From the NCBI GenBank assembly GCA_048054495.1, contig JBGMQN010000049.1, forward strand, positions 1 to 10,218: a stretch of DNA of 10,218 nucleotides, in the 5' to 3' direction. Position numbers and translations under genes: made by a program. Positions 1-5,971 of the stretch are shown one piece after another. Source of the stretch: JADFRG01 sp048054495. GTDB taxonomy: Bacteria; Chloroflexota; Anaerolineae; Anaerolineales; E44-bin32. The notes beneath the pieces are model-generated. The model ran no database searches and was not told the origin of the DNA. It was given only the letters and a program-made list of their open reading frames with translations. The stretch's first letter is position 1. The number at the start of each line of letters is the position of its first letter.

Positions 1-60
1 ATGACATTCATCGGAAGTCAGGGTGATAGAATCGCCGAAGCTTGCGGAGAAGTTGCATGA
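1..60 (+). CDS. 3' end of an unidentified upstream gene (partial)
   Basis: Frame 1 is open from the first base and stops with TGA at 58-60. The last 19 residues would be MTFIGSQGDRIAEACGEVA. The stop overlaps the ATG of ccmE as ATGA (57-60), the arrangement of a translationally coupled upstream gene, so this is most likely the C-terminus of a protein that begins outside the window. The ATG at base 1 may be internal. Too little is present to name a family, and a chance open frame of this length cannot be excluded. Confidence 0.4.
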   Translation: MTFIGSQGDRIAEACGEVA

Positions 61-575
61 CAACATCCACCGCTCCATCTGGTTCTGGCAGCCGCGCTAA
101 ATTCATCATCGGGGGGCTGCTTATCATTGCCGCGGTAGTGTACTTGATCGTGTCCGCCACTCAGGCCTCCGCCCAGTATTACCTCACCATCGACGAGATG
201 CTCACCCGAGGGGACGAGATCTTTGGTCGCCCCATCAAACTGGCAGGCGCTGTAGATGGCGATACCATTGCGTACGAACCCGAAACGCTGACTCTCGAGT
301 TTACGATTGCTAACGTGCCCGCGGATCTGGATGAGATCGAAGCCGGGGGCGGACTGGCCAAGGTGCTCTACGACGCCTTACGTGATCCCACTACCGCACG
401 TTTGCAGGTTGTATATGTGGGTCCCAAGCCCGATCTACTTCGCCATGAAGCCCAGGCTATTGTGACAGGAAACATGGGTGAAGATGGAGTCTTCTATGCG
501 GACGAGCTGCTGCTAAAGTGTCCGACTCGGTATGAAGAGGAGGTGCCCCTCCAACTCGAGGAGGGTCAGACTTGA
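57..575 (+). CDS. ccmE: Cytochrome c maturation heme chaperone CcmE, Cys-type (CxxxY)
   Basis: CcmE is the membrane-anchored periplasmic heme chaperone that accepts heme from CcmC and passes it to CcmF. The ATG at 57 is chosen because GGAGA (46-50) lies 6 bases upstream and the codon overlaps the previous stop; an in-frame TTG at 42 would add five residues without a clear ribosome site. The product is 172 residues with one N-terminal membrane segment (about 15-35) and then the OB-fold beta domain. YYLTIDEML (41-49) matches the usual start of the CcmE domain, and GEDGVFYADELLLK (141-154) matches the conserved strand before the heme site. Classical CcmE then has KHDENY with a heme-binding His; here the text is KCPTRY, so Cys155 replaces His and Tyr159 is kept. 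This CxxxY form is known from a variant System I in archaea, Desulfovibrio and some other bacteria. Family assignment is firm. Confidence 0.93.
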   Translation: MTTSTAPSGSGSRAKFIIGGLLIIAAVVYLIVSATQASAQYYLTIDEMLTRGDEIFGRPIKLAGAVDGDTIAYEPETLTLEFTIANVPADLDEIEAGGGLAKVLYDALRDPTTARLQVVYVGPKPDLLRHEAQAIVTGNMGEDGVFYADELLLKCPTRYEEEVPLQLEEGQT

Positions 576-602
576 GCAGACCAGCAGCGCTGATAGTAGA
601 GC

Positions 603-635
603 CGCCGACGGCAGTTTCGCATCTTGCCGTCGGCG
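603..635 (+). other. Perfect 11-bp stem hairpin between ccmE and ccmF
   Basis: CGCCGACGGCA (603-613) and TGCCGTCGGCG (625-635) are exact inverted complements around an 11-base loop. There is no T-run after the stem, so it does not look like a complete intrinsic terminator. It lies in the 106-base gap between ccmE and ccmF and may act as an mRNA processing or stability element that sets the relative expression of the two genes. The structure is seen directly; the role is inferred. Confidence 0.6.
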
Positions 636-658
636 TTGCGCGAGGTAGGAATACGACC

Positions 659-685
659 ATGAGCGCATATGAGGCGGCACTTTGA
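659..685 (+). CDS. Eight-codon mini-ORF coupled to ccmF start
   Basis: ATG at 659 begins MSAYEAAL and stops at TGA 683-685. AGGA (647-650) sits 8 bases before the ATG, a good ribosome-binding site. The stop overlaps the TTG start of ccmF (682-684) as TTGA, the same geometry used elsewhere in this operon. It could deliver terminating ribosomes to the weak TTG start of ccmF. It is in a different frame from ccmF, so it is not an N-terminal extension of that protein. No stable product is implied. Confidence 0.35.
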   Translation: MSAYEAAL

Positions 686-2739
686 TCGAGGGAATCGGCT
701 ATGCAGCACTTGTGCTCTCTTTTGTGCTCGCACTGTATGGAGCAGGGGCGGCCGCCTATGGCGCCACGCGAGGCAGGCCGCAATTAATCGAGAGCGCGCG
801 GAGGGCAATGGTGCTCTCCTGGCCGATGGTCAGCGTAGCAGCCTTGGCTATTATCGCTTTGCTGGTGAGTGGCCGCTACGACATTGAGTACGTTGCCAAG
901 GTAACCAGCAACGCCATGCCTCCCTATTTAAGGGTAACCGCGCTCTGGGGAGGGCAAGGGGGATCGTTGGTGTTCTGGTCATGGCTCTTGGCAGCCTTCG
1001 CCGGCGCGGTTGGATTGCGGGAATGGGACCGCGATCGCGACCTGCTCCCCTGGGTCATCGTGGTGTCCATGGTCACGCTGGCCTTCTTCCTTTCGCTGGT
1101 GGTCTTCGTCGAGAATCCCTTCTCTCGCCTCTGGCTCACGCCAGAGGGCGGGCAGATAACTGCCTTCTTTCAGCCGGAGGGAGCGCGCGCCGTAGCGCCT
1201 CCCGATGGTCAGGGCCTGAATCCATTACTGCGCCATCCGGGAATGATCATCCATCCCCCGTTGCTGTATCTGGGTTTCGTAGCATTTGTGATTCCGTACG
1301 CCTTCGCCATGGCGGCGCTGATAGTCGGGCGCAGCGACGATCGCTGGATCCGGGTCACTCGCCGCTGGACGCTGGTGGCGTGGCTCTTCCTGGCGCTCGG
1401 ACTCATCTTGGGCGGGCGCTGGGCTTATGATGTTCTCGGGTGGGGTGGGTACTGGGGCTGGGATCCGGTTGAGATCGCGGCCTTCATGCCCTGGCTCGCA
1501 GGCACGGCTTTTCTGCACTCAGTGATGGTCCAGGAAAAGAAGGGCATGCTGAAGCACTGGAACATGCTGCTCATCATCCTGACTTATTCGTTGGTGCTCT
1601 TTGGGACCTTCTTGACCCGTTCCGGTGTGCTGTCCTCCGTGCATGCATTTGCGCAGTCCGCCATCGGCCCGATGTTCTTCGCATTCATTGGAATCTCCTT
1701 TATCGTCTCGCTGTGGCTGCTGTTGAAGCGTTGGGATGATCTTCGCGGGGCCAACCAGATCGACTCTATGGTGTCACGCGAGGCGCTGTTCTTGCTCAAT
1801 AATTTCTTATTCATCATGATCCTGGCCGTCTTGTTCCTGGGAGTCATCTTCCCCCTGGCCTCGGAGCTGTTCACCGGCCAGACGGTGACGGTAGGCCCCG
1901 AGTGGTACGAGCGCATCACGGGCCCGTTGTTCGCGGGCTTGCTGCTTCTGATGGGGGTAGCGCCGTTGAGCGTTTACGGAAGTTCGTCTTGGCGCGCGCT
2001 GAGGAAGCAGCTTTGGCTCCCTGTTGCGATCTCATTGGTCATCCCAGCAATATTGCTGATAACGGGCATGCGAAGCGCGGCCGCATTGCTGGGGTATTGG
2101 CTGGCGGCGCTGGTCGCGATTGTGACGCTCTACGAGTTCTGGCGCGGCGCCTCCGCTCGAAGTCGCCGGCACGGTGAGAGGCTGCCGGTTGCACTGGTTA
2201 GGCTGGCGGGGCGCAACCGCCGACGTTATGGCGGATACGTGATCCACCTGGGTATAGTGCTCATGGCCTTTGGCATCATCGGCATCGAGATCTTTCAGAC
2301 TGAAACGCAGGGAACCCTTAGACAGGGCGATCAGCTCACCCTGGGCCGCTATGTCATGGTCTATGAGGGGCTGACGCGATTCAACACACCCGACGGCCGC
2401 GAAATCTCGCGGGCCGAGGTTTCCGTGTTCAAGGACGGGCGTTCGGTTGGAAAACTGTTCCCGCGACAAGACTTTTATGTGGCGCAGAACCAGCCGATGA
2501 CGATCCCCGGGGTGCGATCGACATTGGAAGAGGACTTTTATGTGCTGCTGGTGGGATGGGAGCCCATCGGCCGAGATGGGGCAACCTTCAAGGTGTATCA
2601 CAATCCGCTGGTGAATTTCGTCTGGCTCGGCGGAGCAGTATTCATTTTGGGGACTTTGGTGGCGGCATGGCCGGAGCGTGAGCCAGAGCCGGTGCGCCGG
2701 CGGGCCGCCCACACACAGGCGCTCCCTGCAGGAGATTGA
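682..2739 (+). CDS. ccmF: Cytochrome c heme lyase subunit CcmF
   Basis: CcmF is the large polytopic membrane protein that takes heme from holo-CcmE and, with CcmH, attaches it to apocytochrome c on the outer face of the membrane. At 685 residues it is close to the usual 640-680. The tryptophan-rich heme-handling loop is WGGYWGWDPVE at about 254-264, followed by FMPWL. The four expected histidines are visible: His191 in HPPLLYLG, His279 in FLHSVM, His321 in SVHAF and His522 in YVIHLG. I count about 14-15 hydrophobic segments. A soluble outer domain lies at about 540-640 before the last membrane helix (643-662). The start is TTG at 682, preceded by GAGG (671-674); no in-frame ATG lies nearby, and MIEGIGYAALVLSFVLALYG fits the usual CcmF N-terminus. 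The stop is 6 bases before ccmH. Confidence 0.97.
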   Translation: MIEGIGYAALVLSFVLALYGAGAAAYGATRGRPQLIESARRAMVLSWPMVSVAALAIIALLVSGRYDIEYVAKVTSNAMPPYLRVTALWGGQGGSLVFWSWLLAAFAGAVGLREWDRDRDLLPWVIVVSMVTLAFFLSLVVFVENPFSRLWLTPEGGQITAFFQPEGARAVAPPDGQGLNPLLRHPGMIIHPPLLYLGFVAFVIPYAFAMAALIVGRSDDRWIRVTRRWTLVAWLFLALGLILGGRWAYDVLGWGGYWGWDPVEIAAFMPWLAGTAFLHSVMVQEKKGMLKHWNMLLIILTYSLVLFGTFLTRSGVLSSVHAFAQSAIGPMFFAFIGISFIVSLWLLLKRWDDLRGANQIDSMVSREALFLLNNFLFIMILAVLFLGVIFPLASELFTGQTVTVGPEWYERITGPLFAGLLLLMGVAPLSVYGSSSWRALRKQLWLPVAISLVIPAILLITGMRSAAALLGYWLAALVAIVTLYEFWRGASARSRRHGERLPVALVRLAGRNRRRYGGYVIHLGIVLMAFGIIGIEIFQTETQGTLRQGDQLTLGRYVMVYEGLTRFNTPDGREISRAEVSVFKDGRSVGKLFPRQDFYVAQNQPMTIPGVRSTLEEDFYVLLVGWEPIGRDGATFKVYHNPLVNFVWLGGAVFILGTLVAAWPEREPEPVRRRAAHTQALPAGD

Positions 2740-2745
2740 CCCGTT

Positions 2746-3234
2746 GTGAGGCGATATTCGGGGTTGCTGGTTGGTCTGCTGCTGGTCGTGGTGGCCATAG
2801 TGGCCACCACGGTTACCGGCACCGCACTGGCTCAGGCTGAACAGCCTACCGATGACGAAGTCAACGCCATTGCCAAGCGTCTCTACTGCCCCGTTTGTGA
2901 GAACGTGCCCCTGGATGTCTGCCCAACGCAGGCCTGCAAACAGTGGCGCGATACCATTCGCGACCAACTGGCGCAGGGATGGTCGCAACAGCAAATTGAG
3001 CAGTATTTTGTGGACCAGTATGGCGACCGCGTGCTCGCCACTCCGCCCGCTACCGGGTTGAACTGGCTGGTGTATCTGATTCCGCCGGTGGCGTTCGTCG
3101 CAGGCGCGGTGATCCTGGCGGGGGTGGTTCGAAGCTGGCGAAAGCCTCCAGTATCCGCAATCAAGAGCATAAGTGAGATGGCGGACGATCCCTACTTGGA
3201 ACGCGTGGAGGAGGAACTCCGCCGCCGTGGCTGA
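2746..3234 (+). CDS. ccmH: Cytochrome c maturation thiol oxidoreductase CcmH with four cysteines
   Basis: CcmH is a membrane-anchored thiol protein that works with CcmF and reduces or presents the CxxCH cysteines of apocytochrome c. The product is 162 residues, starting at GTG 2746; GGAG at 2731-2734 lies inside the end of ccmF. Residues 1-29 look like a signal peptide or anchor. LYCPVC (46-51) is the family active site, LRCPxC in relatives, and QYGDRVLATPP (91-101) is the conserved helical-bundle motif. A membrane segment follows at 109-128, then a short cytosolic tail ending in EEELRRRG. Unlike the E. coli or Pseudomonas forms, two further cysteines, Cys59 and Cys64, occur in DVCPTQAC directly after the active site. 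I recall this four-Cys form from Chloroflexota homologues. There is no fused CcmI domain. The stop overlaps the start of the ccmG remnant as GTGGCTGA. Confidence 0.93.
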   Translation: MRRYSGLLVGLLLVVVAIVATTVTGTALAQAEQPTDDEVNAIAKRLYCPVCENVPLDVCPTQACKQWRDTIRDQLAQGWSQQQIEQYFVDQYGDRVLATPPATGLNWLVYLIPPVAFVAGAVILAGVVRSWRKPPVSAIKSISEMADDPYLERVEEELRRRG

Positions 3235-3411
3235 TCCCGAGCAGGAGACGATGAGGGAGGTCGATCGAGCCGAGACCGCAGAGCCGACCCGACGGCGCGG
3301 GGGAGACGTTCATGTTCTGGGCCGGATGGCCGCATCGCAGCGGTCCAGATCGGCCGCTATTCCTCCCTGGATGAAATCGCGGCGCATATCGAGCAGACGA
3401 AGGTTCAATGA
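3227..3411 (+). pseudogene. ccmG: Remnant of a CcmG/TlpA-type thioredoxin gene (internally deleted, frameshifted)
   Basis: CcmG is the thioredoxin-fold protein that reduces CcmH or the apocytochrome. Here GTG 3227 overlaps the ccmH stop and opens with VADPEQETMREVDRAETAEP, a plausible cytosolic N-terminal tail. The expected membrane segment and WCxxC site do not follow. From 3325 a different frame reads DGRIAAVQIGRYSSLDEIAA and goes on to HIEQTKVQ, stopping at 3409-3411; this resembles the last strand and helix of TlpA/ResA/CcmG proteins. In a third frame, GETFMF (3300-3317) resembles the family's PETF strand just before it. About 60 codons remain of an expected 170-190. Frame 3227-3421 itself is open for 64 codons, but its second half is Arg-rich and looks like out-of-frame translation. 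The GTGGCTGA overlap recurs at ccmA/ccmB, which supports a former real start. An assembly deletion is possible. Confidence 0.5.
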
Positions 3412-3420
3412 GGCGGTGTG

Positions 3421-3441
3421 AGGTTCGCTTAGGCGAATCCT
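3421..3441 (+). other. Small bulged hairpin before the zinc-ribbon gene
   Basis: AGG TTCGC and GCGAA T CCT can pair around a TTAG loop with one bulged T. It lies between the ccmG remnant and the gene starting at 3468. The stem is short and has no T-run, so a terminator is unlikely. Function unknown. Confidence 0.25.
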
Positions 3442-3467
3442 TCGCTGCATCACGGGCTTTCTGAATC

Positions 3468-3962
3468 ATGGAAATCGGCGCGATCCTCTTCTCGCTTGCG
3501 ATGATTCTGCTAGTGGCAACTTATGTGCTGCAACCTCTCGCCGGACTGGAACGAGCAGGGTATCGCGATACCAGCCAAAGGCGGTCAGCTCTGCAGGCGG
3601 AGAGAGATCGCGTCCTTGATTCCATCCAAGAGATCGACATGGACTACTCCATGGGCAAGGTGCCGGAGGAGGACTACCAGCGTCAACGTCAGGCACTGGC
3701 ACTGGAGGGCGCTGAGATCCTGCGCAAGATCGACGAGCTGCAGCTCCCCCTGGACGTCGAGCCGCGTGGGAAGACTCCCGAAATGGAGCTAGAGGCAGCC
3801 ATTGCGCGGCTGCGTGGAAAGAACTCACCTCCCAGTTCGCCAACAGTCGAGAGCAGTTCCGACTCCGCTGCGGGCGCCTGCTCGGAATGCGGCCAGGCGA
3901 TCTTGCGTGGGGATCACTTTTGCGCTAACTGCGGTGCAGCGCTGGAGGAGCAGGTGGCTTGA
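3468..3962 (+). CDS. Membrane-anchored coiled-coil zinc-ribbon protein with CcmI-like motif
   Basis: The product is 164 residues. Residues 4-24 form one membrane helix. A long charged helical region (about 35-95) contains IQEIDMDYSMGKVPEEDYQR (53-72), which resembles the helical pair near the N-terminus of CcmI/CycH proteins (acidic-D-x-x-x-GK-x-x-EEDY). After a Ser/Pro linker, the C-terminus has a four-Cys zinc ribbon: CSEC (138-141) and CANC (152-155), ten residues apart. The first residues probably face outward and the zinc ribbon inward. ATG 3468 follows a stop codon (3462-3464) in the same frame, so no earlier start exists, and no strong ribosome site is visible. Its stop overlaps the next gene as TTGA, so the two are probably made together. 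Position suggests a CcmI-like helper or assembly factor. There are no TPR repeats as in full CcmI. A specific function is not established. Confidence 0.85.
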   Translation: MEIGAILFSLAMILLVATYVLQPLAGLERAGYRDTSQRRSALQAERDRVLDSIQEIDMDYSMGKVPEEDYQRQRQALALEGAEILRKIDELQLPLDVEPRGKTPEMELEAAIARLRGKNSPPSSPTVESSSDSAAGACSECGQAILRGDHFCANCGAALEEQVA

Positions 3963-5212
3963 AGCGTGGGTTTGGTCCTGCGATCCTCGCCGCCGGTTTG
4001 CTCATCAGCGGATGTTCGCTGGCGGGCGACGTTACGCCACCTCCTGCCCTGGCGACGGCCCAAATGGCCGCGCCGGCCGAACCACCAACCCCTGCGCCCT
4101 TGATCCCGCCCGTGACCCAGCCTGACATAGCCGCCGGCGCCGCATCCTCGCCTCAGAAAGTAACCGAGCAGAGCAACCCACCGCAGGCCGAGCTTCAATT
4201 CGGAACGGTTGCGGGTCGTGTATCCAACGGCTCCGCCGGCGGGACGCTTCCGGCCGGTTTGGAAGTGTCGCTCTTTGGCTATGATGGCGACCAGGAAGCC
4301 GTGAAGGAAACAACGACCCTGGGGAGCGATGGCAGCTTCGCGTTTGAGGATCTGGAGTATGTTCCCGGCAGGCTGTTCATTGCGACCGTTGTTCACGACG
4401 GGATGACCTATCGTTCGGATGTAGCCTACCCCGCGTCCGATGGAAGTGCGGTTGACCTTCCGATCATGATCTATGAGACATCCCAGGATCGCAGTGCCCT
4501 GCGCGTTGAACGGCTGCATTTGATCTTCGACTTCCCGGCCGAGGACACATTGCGCGTGCTGGAGTTGTGGGTCCTGGCAAATGACTCCGATCGAGTGCTC
4601 ACTACACCGCTCCAGATCGCCCTTCCTGAAGGGGCGTCCAACCTGACCTTTGAAGAGGGGTCAATTGGCGGACGCTTCGAGATCACGAACGATGGCTTCG
4701 TAGATCTTAAGCCGATACCGCCCGGTTCGGGCCTCGACCATCTGGTCTTTGGGTTCGAGATGCCCGTCTCTCGATCGACACAGTTCGACCAGCTCATGCG
4801 GCACCCTGTGGATGCGGTCACCGTGCTGATTCCTCCCGGCGGCCCGAATGTGACGGGATTGCAGGATCGAGGCATCCAGGACATCGGTGGCTTGCGCCTG
4901 CAGAGCTACGCGGAGGGAAGTCTGGCCGCGGAAGAACTGTTGTCTTTTCGAGTGTCGGCCCCCTCTTCCGGATCGAGCGTATCCACCACTGTGATCGTCG
5001 GGGCGGGAGCCCTTGTGGTGGCTGGCTTGCTGGCGGCCCGCCTCTGGGTTGGAGCGCGGCCCGGGAAGTTGGACGGGGAGAATTTGCTGCAGGAGATCGC
5101 GCGGCTGGACGATGAGTACGAGGCCGGCGAGCTCTCTGAGGAGGAATGGAGACGCCAACGAGAACCGCTGAAGCGCCAGGCGCTGGATCAAATGCGCAGA
5201 GCCGAAAATTGA
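3959..5212 (+). CDS. Lipoprotein with beta domains, C-terminal membrane anchor and CcmI-like tail
   Basis: The start is TTG 3959, with GGAGGAG at 3944-3950 placed 8 bases upstream. The 417-residue product begins with a lipoprotein signal: AGLLISGC, with Cys19 in a lipobox. A Pro/Ala-rich linker (25-75) follows. Residues about 80-170 look like a carboxypeptidase-regulatory-like beta domain (GTVAGRVSNG, then GSDGSFAFEDL). A second beta-rich region spans about 178-335. A membrane helix lies at 343-362. The cytosolic tail has LLQEIARLDDEYEAGELSEE (376-395), close to the motif in the preceding zinc-ribbon protein. The protein would thus be fixed to the membrane at both ends, with the beta domains outside. 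I do not know a named family for the whole. Its place between ccmH and ccmA suggests a role in handling apocytochrome or scaffolding the heme ligation complex. Confidence 0.85.
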   Translation: MKRGFGPAILAAGLLISGCSLAGDVTPPPALATAQMAAPAEPPTPAPLIPPVTQPDIAAGAASSPQKVTEQSNPPQAELQFGTVAGRVSNGSAGGTLPAGLEVSLFGYDGDQEAVKETTTLGSDGSFAFEDLEYVPGRLFIATVVHDGMTYRSDVAYPASDGSAVDLPIMIYETSQDRSALRVERLHLIFDFPAEDTLRVLELWVLANDSDRVLTTPLQIALPEGASNLTFEEGSIGGRFEITNDGFVDLKPIPPGSGLDHLVFGFEMPVSRSTQFDQLMRHPVDAVTVLIPPGGPNVTGLQDRGIQDIGGLRLQSYAEGSLAAEELLSFRVSAPSSGSSVSTTVIVGAGALVVAGLLAARLWVGARPGKLDGENLLQEIARLDDEYEAGELSEEEWRRQREPLKRQALDQMRRAEN

Positions 5213-5253
5213 AGCCCGGAGTTAAAGCCATGCTGCTGAAGCGCCAGGCGCTG
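5167..5253 (+). repeat. 19-bp direct repeat spanning the lipoprotein gene end and the mini-ORF before ccmA
   Basis: GCTGAAGCGCCAGGCGCTG occurs at 5167-5185, inside the 3' end of the lipoprotein gene, and again at 5235-5253 in the gap before ccmA. The copies are 68 bases apart. Downstream similarity continues weakly, so both copies translate to LKRQAL and end in a short tail (RRAEN or RIAND) before TGA. Each copy contains the palindrome AGCGCC-A-GGCGCT. It looks like a tandem duplication of the gene's 3' end that has since diverged. Confidence 0.7.
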
Positions 5254-5280
5254 CATGCAGTGAGAATAGCCAATGATTGA
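5230..5280 (+). CDS. 16-codon mini-ORF (duplicated lipoprotein tail) overlapping ccmA
   Basis: ATG 5230 begins MLLKRQALHAVRIAND and stops at TGA 5278-5280, overlapping the first eight bases of ccmA (ATGATTGA). GGAG at 5218-5221 is 8 bases upstream, a better ribosome site than any directly before ccmA. The peptide copies the C-terminal tail of the preceding lipoprotein (LKRQALDQMRRAEN). It may be a translational coupling leader for ccmA rather than a functional peptide. Confidence 0.35.
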   Translation: MLLKRQALHAVRIAND

Positions 5281-5971
5281 GGTTCAGGGCCTGGTCAAGG
5301 CCTTTGGGGTCAAGCTCGTGCTGCGCGGTTTGGATTTTCGGGTGGCGGAAGGTGAGTTTGTGGCCGTCGTCGGGCCGAATGGTGCAGGAAAGACCACTCT
5401 CCTGCGAATACTGGCTTCCTTGTCGAGGCCAACGATGGGAGAAGTGACGCTGGCGGGCTTTCAAATCCCCGCACAATCCGGAGCGGCGCGCAGGGTCTTG
5501 GGAGTGGTATCCCACCAGCCGATGCTCTACGGCGACCTAACCGCGGACCAGAACCTGCGCTTCTTTGGCCGCATGTACGGGGTGTCGGATCTGGATGATC
5601 GGATTTCCGAGGTGTTGAGCATCGTCGGGCTAGGCCCGCGCCGCTATGATCTGGTCCGCGAATACTCGCGGGGCATGCAGCAGCGTCTGGCGATCGGCCG
5701 CGGCATCCTGCATCGGCCGGAGCTTCTGCTCTTTGACGAGCCTCACACCGGCCTGGATCCCGACGCAGCGGATATGCTGGATGGCTTGCTGGAGAAGGTG
5801 ACCGGTGAGGGCCGGACGGTGGTCATGACCTCGCACGATCTAACGCGGGTCGGTGAGCTCGCCACGCGTGTGGACATTCTGAGCGGGGGAAGAATTGCCC
5901 GAAGCGTCAAACCCGGCGAACTCGACCCCGGCGAATTGAACAGGCTTTATTACGAGGTGACGCGTGGCTGA
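5273..5971 (+). CDS. ccmA: Cytochrome c maturation ABC transporter ATPase CcmA
   Basis: CcmA is the ATP-hydrolysing subunit of the CcmABCD complex; its ATP use releases holo-CcmE from CcmC. The 232-residue product has the Walker A motif GPNGAGKT (34-41), Q-loop Gln82, signature YSRGMQQR (131-138), Walker B LLLFDEP (151-157), a D-loop at TGLD and the switch His188 in TSHDL. All catalytic residues are present. The signature S-R-G-M-Q is typical of CcmA. Length is slightly above the E. coli protein (about 205). ATG 5273 is the first start in frame with the ABC core, and it lies inside the end of a mini-ORF. The stop overlaps ccmB by 8 bases. Confidence 0.95.
   Translation: MIEVQGLVKAFGVKLVLRGLDFRVAEGEFVAVVGPNGAGKTTLLRILASLSRPTMGEVTLAGFQIPAQSGAARRVLGVVSHQPMLYGDLTADQNLRFFGRMYGVSDLDDRISEVLSIVGLGPRRYDLVREYSRGMQQRLAIGRGILHRPELLLFDEPHTGLDPDAADMLDGLLEKVTGEGRTVVMTSHDLTRVGELATRVDILSGGRIARSVKPGELDPGELNRLYYEVTRG

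Noticed and set aside
2032..2994. A 320-codon open frame on the minus strand
   Set aside because: It lies opposite the end of ccmF and the start of ccmH, both with clear family motifs. Its translation has no recognisable domain and fits an antisense shadow in GC-rich DNA.
3300..3350. Frame reading FMFWAGWP as a thioredoxin FWAxWC active site
   Set aside because: The Trp is followed by Pro-His-Arg, with no cysteine, and the frame ends soon after. GETFMF fits better as the PETF strand before the C-terminal segment, though a junction near the active site cannot be ruled out.
3227..3421. The 64-codon frame read as an intact small protein
   Set aside because: Its second half (SRSAAIPPWMKSRRISSRRR) looks like out-of-frame translation, while another frame of the same bases gives a thioredoxin-like C-terminus. 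A remnant gene explains it better.
3914..4519. A 201-codon open frame on the minus strand
   Set aside because: It is antisense to the well-supported lipoprotein gene, and its Gly/Arg-rich text (RRGCGAGG, RRGWWFGRRG) is typical of reverse reading of Pro/Ala-rich coding DNA.
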